NCBI GenBank assembly: GCA_003240755.1
Contig: QFNF01000016.1
Span: 1 to 64,000, forward strand
Direction: 5' to 3'
Length of the DNA: 64,000 nt
From: Sphingomonas hengshuiensis
Lineage (GTDB): Bacteria; Pseudomonadota; Alphaproteobacteria; Sphingomonadales; Sphingomonadaceae
This document shows, piece after piece, positions 9,182-17,598 of the stretch. Numbering within the stretch: the first letter of the stretch is position 1; each line of letters starts with the position of its first letter. Under the pieces are notes generated by a model, which saw only the letters and a program-made list of their open reading frames with translations, was not told the origin of the DNA and did no database searches. The position numbers were made by a program, and so were the translations under genes.

Positions 9182-11795
9182 GCTGCGCCGCATGGCGGAA
9201 CGCTACCGCACGCCGATCGGCGTACTGGTCGTGCTGGCGCTGATCGGCCTCGGCTTCGCCGCGCTCGAACATCTGACGCAGGAGATCAGGTTCGCCGACG
9301 TCCGCGCCGCGCTGCACGGCCTGTCGGCGGGCAAGATCGCGCTGGCGCTGCTGGCGACGGCGGGCAGCTACCTCGCGCTCACCTTCTACGATGTGCTGGC
9401 GCTGCGCACGATCGGGCGACCGCTGCCATGGCGCACCGCCGCGCTCGCCTCGTTCACCAGCTATACGCTCAGCCACAATCTCGGCCTCGCGCTCCTGACC
9501 GGCGGGTCGGCGCGCTACCGCATCTATACCGCCGCCGGGCTGGACGGCCCCGACGTCGCCCGCATCGTCACCATCGCCAGCGGCACGTTCTGGGCCGGGG
9601 TGATAAGCGTCACCGGGGTCGCGCTGCTGCTCCATCCCGGCGCGCTCGACCTCGCCGGTCTGCGCCTGTCGGCGACGCAGGTCCGCTTCGCCGGCTGGGG
9701 GGTGGTCGCGCTGACCGTCGCGCTGTTCGGCGCCTGCGCGGTGGTACGTGCGCCCGTCCGCCTGTTCGGCTTCACCCTGCCGCTGCCCGGCCCGGCGCTG
9801 CTGCTGATGCAGATCGCGATCGCGCTGGCCGACATCGCCTGCGCCAGCGCGGCGCTGTTCGTGCTGATCCCCGGCGCCGCGCCCGCGCTGCTGCCCGCCT
9901 TCGTCCTCGCCTATACGCTCGGCATCGTCGCGGCGGTGGTGACGCATGTCCCCGGCGGCATCGGCGTGTTCGAAGCGGTGGTGCTGGCGGTCGTACCCAT
10001 GGACCGCGCGACATTGTTCGCCGCCCTCATCGCCTATCGCCTGCTCTATTACCTGCTGCCGCTCGGGCTCGGCATCCTCGTGCTGGCATGGCACGAAGGC
10101 GCGCGGCAGCGGCGGCGCTCGGTCCGCTTCCTTTCCGGCGTCCGCGCCGTCGCCACCGGGGTCGCCCCGCTGGCGCTGAGCGCGGCGACCTTCCTGGGCG
10201 GGGCGATGCTGCTGCTGTCGGGATCGCTCCCCTCGGTCCGCGCGCGCATGGGCGATCTGGCGGCGATCCTGCCGCTGCCGCTGATCGAGGGCAGCTCGAT
10301 CGCCGCCAGCCTGACCGGCACCGCGCTGCTGCTGCTCGCGCCGTCGCTCTATCGCCGGCTCGACGGCGCGTTCCTCGCCACCCGCGCACTGCTGATCGCC
10401 GGCGCGCTCTTTTCGATCGGCAAGGGGCTGGATTACGAAGAGGCGGTCGCCTGCCTGTGCCTCGCCGCGCTGCTGCAATGGACCCGTGCCGCCTTCTACC
10501 GCCGCACCACGCTCACCGGGCAGCCGGTGGGTGCGGGCTGGCTCGCCTCGGTCGTCGCGGTCATCGCGCTGACGATCTGGGCCGGGTTCTTCGCCTATCG
10601 CCACGTCCCCTATTCGGAAAATCTGTGGTGGAAGTTCGCGCTGCACAGCGACGCGCCGCGCTTCCTGCGCGCGACGCTCGGCGTCATCGTCATGCTCGCG
10701 GGTGCCTGTGTCTGGCGGCTGATGGCGCCGGGCCGGGCATCGGCACGCGGCGGGCTGTCGCCGGTCGATTCGGCGATGGTCCACCACATCCTGACCCAGG
10801 CGAACCGCACCGACGCGATGCTGGCGCTGACCGGCGACAAGCGCTTCGTGCTGTCGGATGCCGGTGACGCGTTCGTGATGTACCAGGTGCACGGCGCGAG
10901 CTGGATCGTGATGGGCGATCCCGTCGGCCCCCGCGAGGCGTGGGGCGAGCTGCTGTGGACCCTGCGCGACCTCGCCGACCGCGAACAGGGGCGGCTGCTG
11001 CTCTACGAAGTGTCCTCTCCCGTCCTCGACATCGCGATCGGCATGGGGCTCGGCATCGTCAAGTTCGGCGAGGATGCGGTGGTGGACCTCGCGACCTTCA
11101 CCCTCGACACCCCCCGGCTGCGCGCGCTGCGCAAGTCCGAACGGGCGGTGGCGCGCAAGGGCGCCCGGCTGCACATCGTCGCCGCGGCGGAGATCGCGAC
11201 GGTGTTCGACGAACTCCGGTCGGTATCCGACGAATGGCTGTCGGCCAAGGCGCAGCGGGAAAAGAGTTTCAGCCTCGGCCATTTCGACCGGGCCTATCTC
11301 GACCATTTCGACGTCGCGGTGGTGACGATCGACGACCGCATCATCGCCTTCGCCAATCTCTGGCTGACCGCCAATCGCAAGGAGGCGTCGGTCGACCTGA
11401 TGCGCCACCGCGCCGACGCCCCGCCGGGAACGATGGACTTCCTGATGGTCAACCTGATGCTGTGGGCCAGACAGGCCGGCTATGCCCGCTTCTCGATCGG
11501 CATGGCGCCGCTGTCGGGGATCGAGGACCGCCGCCTCGCGCCCGCCTGGGCCAAGGCCGCGGCGTTCATCTTCCGCCATGGCGAGCGTTTCTACGGCTTT
11601 CGCGGCCTGCGCACCTACAAGGAGAAGTTCGCCCCCGGTTGGGAGCCGCGCTACATCGCCGGCCCCGGCGGCATCGGCCTGCTGAAGGGGCTGCGCGACC
11701 TCTCCCGCCTGATCGGCCGGCCCCAGCCGCGCCATTATCTCACGCCCGCCCCCGCCGAACCCGTCCAGCCGCCAGCGAAGGTGCCCCAGCCATGA
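9174..11795 (+). CDS. mprF: Phosphatidylglycerol lysyltransferase (MprF/LpiA)
   Basis: An 873-residue bifunctional membrane enzyme. The N-terminal part (to about residue 520) has a long series of transmembrane helices forming the flippase module, with the THVPGGIGVFE motif. The C-terminal cytosolic DUF2156/GNAT-like domain transfers an amino acid, usually lysine, from aminoacyl-tRNA to phosphatidylglycerol; the segments GDPVGP and FSIGMAPLSGIEDR near the end fit this domain, as does GFRGLRTYKEKF. Lys-PG reduces surface negative charge and gives resistance to cationic peptides and acid. Start ATG 9174 overlaps the upstream stop; ATG 9192 is an alternative. Its stop overlaps the VirJ/AcvB-like gene (ATGA), the same pairing as lpiA-acvB in rhizobia and agrobacteria. 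Confidence 0.93.
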   Translation: MAELRRMAERYRTPIGVLVVLALIGLGFAALEHLTQEIRFADVRAALHGLSAGKIALALLATAGSYLALTFYDVLALRTIGRPLPWRTAALASFTSYTLSHNLGLALLTGGSARYRIYTAAGLDGPDVARIVTIASGTFWAGVISVTGVALLLHPGALDLAGLRLSATQVRFAGWGVVALTVALFGACAVVRAPVRLFGFTLPLPGPALLLMQIAIALADIACASAALFVLIPGAAPALLPAFVLAYTLGIVAAVVTHVPGGIGVFEAVVLAVVPMDRATLFAALIAYRLLYYLLPLGLGILVLAWHEGARQRRRSVRFLSGVRAVATGVAPLALSAATFLGGAMLLLSGSLPSVRARMGDLAAILPLPLIEGSSIAASLTGTALLLLAPSLYRRLDGAFLATRALLIAGALFSIGKGLDYEEAVACLCLAALLQWTRAAFYRRTTLTGQPVGAGWLASVVAVIALTIWAGFFAYRHVPYSENLWWKFALHSDAPRFLRATLGVIVMLAGACVWRLMAPGRASARGGLSPVDSAMVHHILTQANRTDAMLALTGDKRFVLSDAGDAFVMYQVHGASWIVMGDPVGPREAWGELLWTLRDLADREQGRLLLYEVSSPVLDIAIGMGLGIVKFGEDAVVDLATFTLDTPRLRALRKSERAVARKGARLHIVAAAEIATVFDELRSVSDEWLSAKAQREKSFSLGHFDRAYLDHFDVAVVTIDDRIIAFANLWLTANRKEASVDLMRHRADAPPGTMDFLMVNLMLWARQAGYARFSIGMAPLSGIEDRRLAPAWAKAAAFIFRHGERFYGFRGLRTYKEKFAPGWEPRYIAGPGGIGLLKGLRDLSRLIGRPQPRHYLTPAPAEPVQPPAKVPQP

Positions 11796-12553
11796 CCCTG
11801 TCCCGCCCCGCCCGCCGCCGCCGCCTGCGCCGCCGTATCGGCATCGGCGCGCTGCTCGCCGGGCTGCTGGTGCTGCTCGGGCTCGCCGCGCCCGCGCTGC
11901 ACCTGATCGACAACCAGCCGCTGCGCCTGTTCGACGGGGGCAAGCGGCACCCGTCGGTCGTCGCGGTCTATGTCTCGGGCGACATGGGGCTGCGCTTCGG
12001 CCTCGGCCGGGTGGTCGTGCCCGCCCTCGCCGCGCACGGCATCCCCGTCGTCGGCGTCAGTTCGCCGGTCAATTTCGGCACGCGCAAGACGCGGGGCGAG
12101 GTCGAGGCGGTGATCGCCGGCGCGATCCGCACCGCGCTGGCCCGCACCGGTGCGCAACGCGTGATCCTGATGGGCCAGTCGTTCGGCGCCGACATGGTAT
12201 CGGCGACCGCGCCCGACCTGCCCGCCGACCTGCGCGCGCGCATCGCGGCGATCAGCGTCGTCGTGCCGGCGCAGACGGTCTATTTCCGCTCCGACCCGAC
12301 CGGCATCCTCTATCACGGCACCCCCGACGCCCGCCCGGCGGCGGCATTGCGCGCGCTCACCTGGGCGCCGGTCGTCTGCATCTATGGGCAGGAGGAGTCC
12401 GAAAGCCTCTGCCCGACGCTGCGGGGTGGCGGGGCGCAGGTCGTCGGCCTGCCCGGGGGCCATTTCCTCGGCCATGACGACCAGCTTGTCATCGCTACCA
12501 TTCTTGCCACGCTGCGCACCGCCGATCCGACGATATTGGCGTCAGGCGCCTGA
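11792..12553 (+). CDS. VirJ/AcvB-family serine hydrolase (putative lysyl-phosphatidylglycerol hydrolase)
   Basis: A 253-residue alpha/beta-hydrolase with an arginine-rich N-terminus and one membrane-spanning or signal segment (residues 16-36), so the domain is periplasmic. The nucleophile elbow GQSFGAD places the catalytic serine near residue 130; GGHFLGHDD near the C-terminus supplies a candidate histidine. Length matches VirJ rather than the two-domain AcvB. AcvB of Agrobacterium hydrolyses lysyl-phosphatidylglycerol and is encoded beside lpiA; the ATGA overlap with mprF here supports the same job. A REP-like hairpin follows the stop. Confidence 0.85.
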   Translation: MTLSRPARRRRLRRRIGIGALLAGLLVLLGLAAPALHLIDNQPLRLFDGGKRHPSVVAVYVSGDMGLRFGLGRVVVPALAAHGIPVVGVSSPVNFGTRKTRGEVEAVIAGAIRTALARTGAQRVILMGQSFGADMVSATAPDLPADLRARIAAISVVVPAQTVYFRSDPTGILYHGTPDARPAAALRALTWAPVVCIYGQEESESLCPTLRGGGAQVVGLPGGHFLGHDDQLVIATILATLRTADPTILASGA

Positions 12554-12560
12554 TCCACGT

Positions 12561-12588
12561 CGTCACTCCCGCCTGTGCGGGAATGACG
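12561..12588. repeat. Single REP-like palindrome downstream of the VirJ/AcvB-like gene
   Basis: Stem TCCCGC (12567-12572), four-base loop CTGT, stem GCGGGA (12577-12582), then ATGACG. On the minus strand it reads CGTCAT followed by the palindrome, the same layout as the paired elements at 17454-17549 and 50200-50294. It follows the stop by only seven bases and may also act as an mRNA 3'-end stabiliser or weak terminator; there is no T-tract. Confidence 0.65.
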
Positions 12589-12704
12589 AACCTCGGCGGA
12601 CAAATTGTGCGCCGCACCAACGTTCGCCTTGATCCGGACATTTTGTCCGCTTATCTGCCCGCGAACGCGGGACCCGGTGGCCCCGCATGGGTGGCGGACA
12701 GGCG

Positions 12705-13829
12705 ATGAGCGACGAAACGGTGCAGGAAGACGCAGCGGAACCGGCCAGGAAGCGGGTCAGCCCGCGCGCGAAACTGATCCTGCTGGTGCTGGCATGCGTC
12801 GCGCTGGTCGGCGGCATCTGGTGGTATGTCGACTATCAGAACAACGGAAAATTCTTTCAGGAAACCAACGACGCCACGGTACAGGCCGACATGGTGACGA
12901 TCGCCCCGCGCGTGTCGGGCTATGTCGCCGAGGTGCTGGTCGCCGAGAATCAGGACGTCCGCCCCGGCCAGCCGCTGGTGCGCATCGACCCGCGCGATGC
13001 CCGCGCCCAGGCGGCGCAGGCCGAGGCGCAGATCGCCGTCGCCGGGGCGCAGGCCGACACCGCCCGCGCGCAGATCCGCGAACAATATGCCGCGATCGAC
13101 CAGGCGCAAGCCCAGCTCGCCGCCGCGCGCAGCAAGGCCGCCTATGACGCGGCAGAGGTCGCGCGCTACCGTCCGCTCGCCGCATCGGGCGCCGAAACCC
13201 GCCAGCAGCTCGCCCAGCTCGAAATCACCGCGCGCCAGTCGGCCGACAATGTCCGCGCGGCGCAGGCCGCCGTCGCCGCGCAGCAGCGCCGCGTCGGCTC
13301 GCTCGAAAGTCAGGTCGCACAGGGCCGCGCCCAGGGACAGGCCGCCCGTGCCCAGCTTGCCGCCGCCAGCGTCGATGTCGGCGCGACCCAGCTCACCGCG
13401 CCGATCGGCGGCCGCATCGGCGACAGGACGGTGACGATCGGCCAGTTCGTCCAGGCCGGCACCCGCCTCATGTCGGTCGTCCCGCTCGACAGCCTCTATA
13501 TCACCGCCAATTTCAAGGAAACGCAGCTCGCCCTGATGCGACCGGGCCAGCCGGTCGACATCCATGTCGATGCGCTTGACGGCGTGACGGTCAGGGGCCG
13601 GGTCGAAAGCCTGGCGCCGGGCACCGGTGCGCAATTCTCGCTGCTGCCGCCGCAGAACGCGACCGGCAACTTCACCAAGATCACGCAGCGCGTGCCGGTG
13701 CGCGTCTCGATCGAGGCGACGCCCGCCGCCCGCCGCCTGCTGGTCCCCGGCCTGTCGGTGACGGTCACGGTCGATACCCGCGGCGCGCGCGGTGAACTGA
13801 AGGCACTTCGCGAGCAGGCGGAGCGTTGA
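12705..13829 (+). CDS. emrA: EmrA/HlyD-family membrane fusion protein
   Basis: A 374-residue periplasmic adaptor anchored by one N-terminal transmembrane helix (about residues 24-44). After NDATVQADMVTIAPRVSG, the usual beta-barrel/lipoyl entry, a long alanine/glutamine-rich coiled coil (about residues 95-220) is followed by the second lipoyl half GGRIGDRTVTIGQFVQAG. It bridges the inner-membrane EmrB pump to the outer-membrane channel. ATG 12705 is preferred over ATG 12687 (MGGGQA) because it begins the conserved cytosolic leader; GGACAGG upstream is a weak ribosome site. First gene of the three-gene efflux operon. Confidence 0.92.
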   Translation: MSDETVQEDAAEPARKRVSPRAKLILLVLACVALVGGIWWYVDYQNNGKFFQETNDATVQADMVTIAPRVSGYVAEVLVAENQDVRPGQPLVRIDPRDARAQAAQAEAQIAVAGAQADTARAQIREQYAAIDQAQAQLAAARSKAAYDAAEVARYRPLAASGAETRQQLAQLEITARQSADNVRAAQAAVAAQQRRVGSLESQVAQGRAQGQAARAQLAAASVDVGATQLTAPIGGRIGDRTVTIGQFVQAGTRLMSVVPLDSLYITANFKETQLALMRPGQPVDIHVDALDGVTVRGRVESLAPGTGAQFSLLPPQNATGNFTKITQRVPVRVSIEATPAARRLLVPGLSVTVTVDTRGARGELKALREQAER

Positions 13830-13830
13830 G

Positions 13831-15384
13831 ATGGCCAGCGCGGGCGTAACCGCCGCCCCGCCCGAACGCGCCGACCTCGCCGCATGGCTGGCGGTGATCG
13901 CCGGCAATCTCGGCGCGCTGATGGCGACGCTCGACATCTCGATCGTCAATTCCGCGCTGCCGACCATCCAGGGCGAGATCGGCGCCAGCGGGACCGAGGG
14001 GACGTGGATCGCCACCGCCTATCTGGTCGCCGAAATCGTCATCATCCCGATGGCCGGCTGGCTGCAGCGGATGCTGGGGATGCGTACCTTCCTGCTGATC
14101 GCCGCCGGGCTGTTCACCGTCTTTTCGGTGATCTGCGGCATCGCCACCACGCTGCCGATGATGATTTTCGGCCGGGTGGGACAGGGGTTCACCGGCGGGG
14201 CCATGATCCCGACCGCGCAGACGATCATCGCGCAGCGCCTGCCGCGCGCGCAGCAGCCGATCGGCATCGCCGTGTTCGGCGTGACCGCGATCCTCGGCCC
14301 GGTGCTGGGCCCGCTGGTCGGCGGCTGGCTGACCGAGAATATTAGCTGGCACTACGCCTTCTTCCTCAACATCCCGATCTGCGCCGTGCTCATCACCCTG
14401 CTGCTGGTCGGGCTGCCGCACGAACGGGCGAAGCTGCACCTGTTCCGACAGGCCGACTGGCTGGGCATCGCCGGCCTCGCGCTCGGCCTCGGCGGGCTGA
14501 CGGTCTTCCTCGAGGACGGGCAGCGCGAACAATGGTTCGATTCCGCGCTGATCCGCTGGATGGCGTTCACCAGCGTCGTCGGCTTCGTCCTGCTGTTCTG
14601 GGGACAGGCGACCGCGCCGCGACCGATCATCAAGCTGAAACTGCTGCTCGACCGCCAGTTCGGATCGGTGGCGCTGATGGGGATCGTGCTGGGCATCGTG
14701 CTGTACGGCACCAGCTACGCCATCCCGCAATTCCTCGCGGCACTCGCCAACTACAATGCGTTGCAGGCGGGCAAGGTCGTGCTGCTGTCGGGCATCCCCA
14801 GCCTGCTGATGATGACGATCGTGCCGATCCTGCTCAAGCGCATCGACATCCGCATCGCGGTGGCGGCGGGGCTGCTCATCATGGGCACCGCCGCGCTGCT
14901 CGACGCGAACCTGACCGCCTTGTCGTCCGGCCCCGATTTCACCGTGTCGCAACTGCTGCGCGGCGTGGGACAGATCCTCGCGATGCTGTTCCTGAGCCAG
15001 GCCTGCGTCCGCTCGGTCCCGCCCGAGGATGCGGGCGACGCATCGGGGCTGTTCAACGCCTTTCGCAATCTGGGCGGCAGCTTCTCGCTCGCCGGCATCT
15101 CGATCCTGCAGGACCAGCGGATGTATTTCCATTCGCGCCGGATCGAGGAAAGCCTGAACGCGAACGGCGCGGCGGTGCAATCCTATGTCGCGGGCCTCGG
15201 CCAGGCGGTGGGCGACCCGTCGGCGGGACTGCGCGTGCTGTCGCAACAGATCGCGGCGCAGGCGCTGACGATGACCTATAACGACATCTTCTGGATCATG
15301 GGGCTGGGCGCCTTCGCCGTCCTGCCGCTCGTCTTCTTCCTCCGGCCCCTGCCCAGGGGCGTCGAACCGGCCACGGTGCACTGA
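13831..15384 (+). CDS. emrB: EmrB/QacA-type MFS drug exporter (DHA2 family)
   Basis: A 517-residue inner-membrane proton antiporter with about 14 transmembrane helices. Family marks are LDISIVNSALPTIQGEIG in the first helix region, GTWIATAYLVAE, and GRVGQGFTGGAMIP with the motif C-like helix GPVLGPLVGGWL. It starts one base after the emrA stop and its own stop shares one base with the next ATG, so the three proteins are co-translated. Substrates are likely hydrophobic or phenolic toxins by family; the exact compound cannot be read. Confidence 0.94.
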   Translation: MASAGVTAAPPERADLAAWLAVIAGNLGALMATLDISIVNSALPTIQGEIGASGTEGTWIATAYLVAEIVIIPMAGWLQRMLGMRTFLLIAAGLFTVFSVICGIATTLPMMIFGRVGQGFTGGAMIPTAQTIIAQRLPRAQQPIGIAVFGVTAILGPVLGPLVGGWLTENISWHYAFFLNIPICAVLITLLLVGLPHERAKLHLFRQADWLGIAGLALGLGGLTVFLEDGQREQWFDSALIRWMAFTSVVGFVLLFWGQATAPRPIIKLKLLLDRQFGSVALMGIVLGIVLYGTSYAIPQFLAALANYNALQAGKVVLLSGIPSLLMMTIVPILLKRIDIRIAVAAGLLIMGTAALLDANLTALSSGPDFTVSQLLRGVGQILAMLFLSQACVRSVPPEDAGDASGLFNAFRNLGGSFSLAGISILQDQRMYFHSRRIEESLNANGAAVQSYVAGLGQAVGDPSAGLRVLSQQIAAQALTMTYNDIFWIMGLGAFAVLPLVFFLRPLPRGVEPATVH

Positions 15385-16847
15385 TGACCCGAACGCTATC
15401 CCTGTCCGCGCTGCTGCTGCTCGGCGCCTGCACCGTCGGTCCGAACTATGCCGGCCCGCCCGCGACGGCCACCGACGCGGTGACGCGCGGCAGGTTCGTG
15501 CGCGCGACCGATCCCGCCTTCTCCCCCGCGCCCGGCCTCGCCCGCTGGTGGGAAGGGCTGAACGATCCGCTGCTCACCCGCCTTGTCGACGATGCGCTGG
15601 CGCACAGCCCGACCATCGACCAGGCGGTCGCCCGCGTCCGCGAGGCGCAGGCCCAGGTCGCGCAGCAGCGCGCCGCGCGCACCCCCAGCGCCAGCGCGAA
15701 CGGCACCTTTCTCCACGCCGAACTGCCCCCGATCGGGCAGGCGGACGACGGCACCAGCGTCAGCTTCTACAATCTCGGCCTCAACGCCTCGTGGGAACTC
15801 GACCTGTTCGGCGGTGGGCGGCGGCAGGTGGAACAGGCGCGCGCGACCGGCGACGCGCGGGTCGCCGACCTTGCCGACGCGCAGGTCTCGCTGTCGGCCG
15901 GCGTCGCCCAGGCCTATGTCGCCCTGCGCGACGTACAGGCGCGCATCGCCCTGAGCGATGCGACCACCCGGTTGCAGCAGCAGCAGCTAGGGCTCACCCG
16001 CCAGCGCCTTGCCGCCGGCACCGCGTCCCAGCTATCGGTCGAACGGCTTCAGACCCAGCTCGAAAATACGCAGGCGCAGGCGATCCCGCTGGCCGCGCAG
16101 CGCGACGAATATCTGGGCCAGCTTGCGGTGCTGACCGGCCGTACGCCCGGCGCGCTCGACGCGACGCTCGCCCCGGTCGCGCCCGTTCCGCTGCCCCCGG
16201 CACAGGTCGCGGTCGGCGATCCCGCCGCGCTGATCGCCCGGCGCCCCGACGTCCGCGCCGCCGAGCGGCAGCTCGCCGCCGGCACCGCCGCGATCGGCGT
16301 CGCCCGCGCGCGCGCGCTGCCCGGCATCCGTTTCCTCGGACTGCTGGGGCTGGGTGGCACTTCGCCCGGCGCCGTGTTCGACCTCGGCAACCTGACCGCG
16401 CTGGCCGCGCCGTCGCTCAGTTGGTCGTTCCTCGACTTCGGCAGGAACCGCGCCGCCACCCGCGCCAGCGAGGCGCAGCGCGATCGGGCCGAGGCGACCT
16501 ATCGCAAGACCGTGCTCGACGCGCTGCAGGACGCCGAAACCGCGCTGTCGCGCTTTGGCAACACCCGTCGGCAACTCGGCCAACTGGTGCAGGCGGAGGC
16601 GACCGCCGCCCGCGCCGCCGCGCTCAACCGCCAGCGGGTGGCGGCAGGCACGGCGACGCTGATCGACCAGCTCGACGTCGAGCGCCAGCAGCTCTCGGCC
16701 ACCAGCGCGGTGACGCAGGCGCGCGCGCAACTGACGCAGGGCTATATCGCGGTGAACAAGGCGCTGGGCCTCGGCTGGACCGACCCGGTCAGCGTGGGCG
16801 CAGGCCCTTCAGCAACAGCCGCGACGCCGCCTCGATCTTCGCGCTGA
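15384..16847 (+). CDS. NodT-family outer-membrane efflux lipoprotein
   Basis: A 487-residue TolC-like channel protein. The signal peptide ends in a lipobox LLGAC, giving a lipidated cysteine near residue 16, followed by TVGPNYAGP, the standard start of RND/MFS outer-membrane factors. Two OEP repeats follow, with long helices (AQAQVAQQRAARTPS, and AATRASEAQRDRAEATYRK) and NLGLNASWELDLFGGGRRQ. It completes an EmrAB-type tripartite pump. The last 59 bases overlap the 3' end of the convergent TetR gene, so the C-terminal tail after LGLGWTDPV is not conserved-looking. Confidence 0.92.
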   Translation: MTRTLSLSALLLLGACTVGPNYAGPPATATDAVTRGRFVRATDPAFSPAPGLARWWEGLNDPLLTRLVDDALAHSPTIDQAVARVREAQAQVAQQRAARTPSASANGTFLHAELPPIGQADDGTSVSFYNLGLNASWELDLFGGGRRQVEQARATGDARVADLADAQVSLSAGVAQAYVALRDVQARIALSDATTRLQQQQLGLTRQRLAAGTASQLSVERLQTQLENTQAQAIPLAAQRDEYLGQLAVLTGRTPGALDATLAPVAPVPLPPAQVAVGDPAALIARRPDVRAAERQLAAGTAAIGVARARALPGIRFLGLLGLGGTSPGAVFDLGNLTALAAPSLSWSFLDFGRNRAATRASEAQRDRAEATYRKTVLDALQDAETALSRFGNTRRQLGQLVQAEATAARAAALNRQRVAAGTATLIDQLDVERQQLSATSAVTQARAQLTQGYIAVNKALGLGWTDPVSVGAGPSATAATPPRSSR

Positions 16848-17370
16848 CCTCGGCCTCGTCCATGAACGGCAGCACCAGGCTACCGGCCATGCGCAGCGAC
16901 AGGACCAGGTCGCGCGACGTCACCTCGGCGCTCACCTCGCCGCGCCGCTGCGCCGCCTGCAGCACCGGCGCGAAGATCGTCTCCATCCGCATCCCCAGTT
17001 GATGGAACGCGGCCCGGTTCGCATCGTCGAGATGCAGGTCGGCCGCGATCCGCGCGAACAGCGACAGCGCACCGGTCCCGGCCCGCACCGTCGTCGCCAG
17101 CATGGTTTCGATCGGCGCGGCGGGATCGAGCATCGCTTCCAGCCGGTCGACCGCGCTGGAGAATATCGCCAGCGCCAGCGCCTCGCGATCCTCGAAATTG
17201 CGGTACAGCGTCGCCCGCCCCACCCCGGCGGCGGCGGCGATCGTCTCCAGCGGCACGCCATAGCCTTGCCTGGCGAAGCATGCGGCGGCCGCGGCGATCA
17301 GCGCCTCGCGCCGCCGGGCGGCATCGCGACGCGGCGCGCGGGTCGGCCGGGGCTCGGCAGGTTCGGTCAT
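16789..17370 (-). CDS. TetR/AcrR-family transcriptional repressor
   Basis: A 193-residue regulator with an N-terminal helix-turn-helix, RREALIAAAAACFARQGYG and ETIAAAAGVGRATLYRNFEDREAL, the TetR DNA-binding signature. The C-terminal ligand domain is of the type with a SBP56/TetR_C-like helical core. Start ATG 17370 is chosen because TAGGG sits seven bases upstream; GTG 17376 would add two residues. Convergent with and overlapping the efflux operon, it is the obvious candidate to control that operon in trans, although its operator was not identified. Confidence 0.92.
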   Translation of the reverse strand: MTEPAEPRPTRAPRRDAARRREALIAAAAACFARQGYGVPLETIAAAAGVGRATLYRNFEDREALALAIFSSAVDRLEAMLDPAAPIETMLATTVRAGTGALSLFARIAADLHLDDANRAAFHQLGMRMETIFAPVLQAAQRRGEVSAEVTSRDLVLSLRMAGSLVLPFMDEAEVSAKIEAASRLLLKGLRPR

Positions 17371-17453
17371 CGCCACGCCCTACCGGGAAAAAGGTGCGGC
17401 GTCATGGCCGGAACGCCCCGAACCGGCCGCCGCGTCATGCCCGCGCACCCCTT

Positions 17454-17549
17454 CGTCGCTCCCGCGCAGGCGGGAGTCCATAGACGCCACCGGCGAGGAT
17501 CCTGTCAAAATGTCAGCATGTATGGCTTCCCGCCTGCGCGGGAATGACG
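17454..17549. repeat. REP-doublet (REPIN-like) element
   Basis: Two palindromes in head-to-head orientation. The left half, 17454-17482, reads CGTCGCTCCCGCGCAGGCGG and onward to TCCATA; the right half, 17521-17549, is its reverse complement with a few changes (TATGGCTTCC to GAATGACG). Each half folds into a CCCGC/GCGGG stem with a GCAG-type loop. Total length 96 bases, almost the same as the element at 50200-50294. It occupies the gap between the TetR gene and the MATE gene. Confidence 0.8.
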
Positions 17550-17598
17550 AGTGTCCGCAAACTGGCATCCCCGTCGCCGACCGACTACACGCCCGCCC

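Noticed and set aside
8853..11735. Long minus-strand open frame opposite mprF
   Set aside because: Antisense shadow of mprF; composition not protein-like.
17454..17549. CRISPR array
   Set aside because: Only two inverted, not direct, repeat copies separated by one short spacer, and no cas genes.
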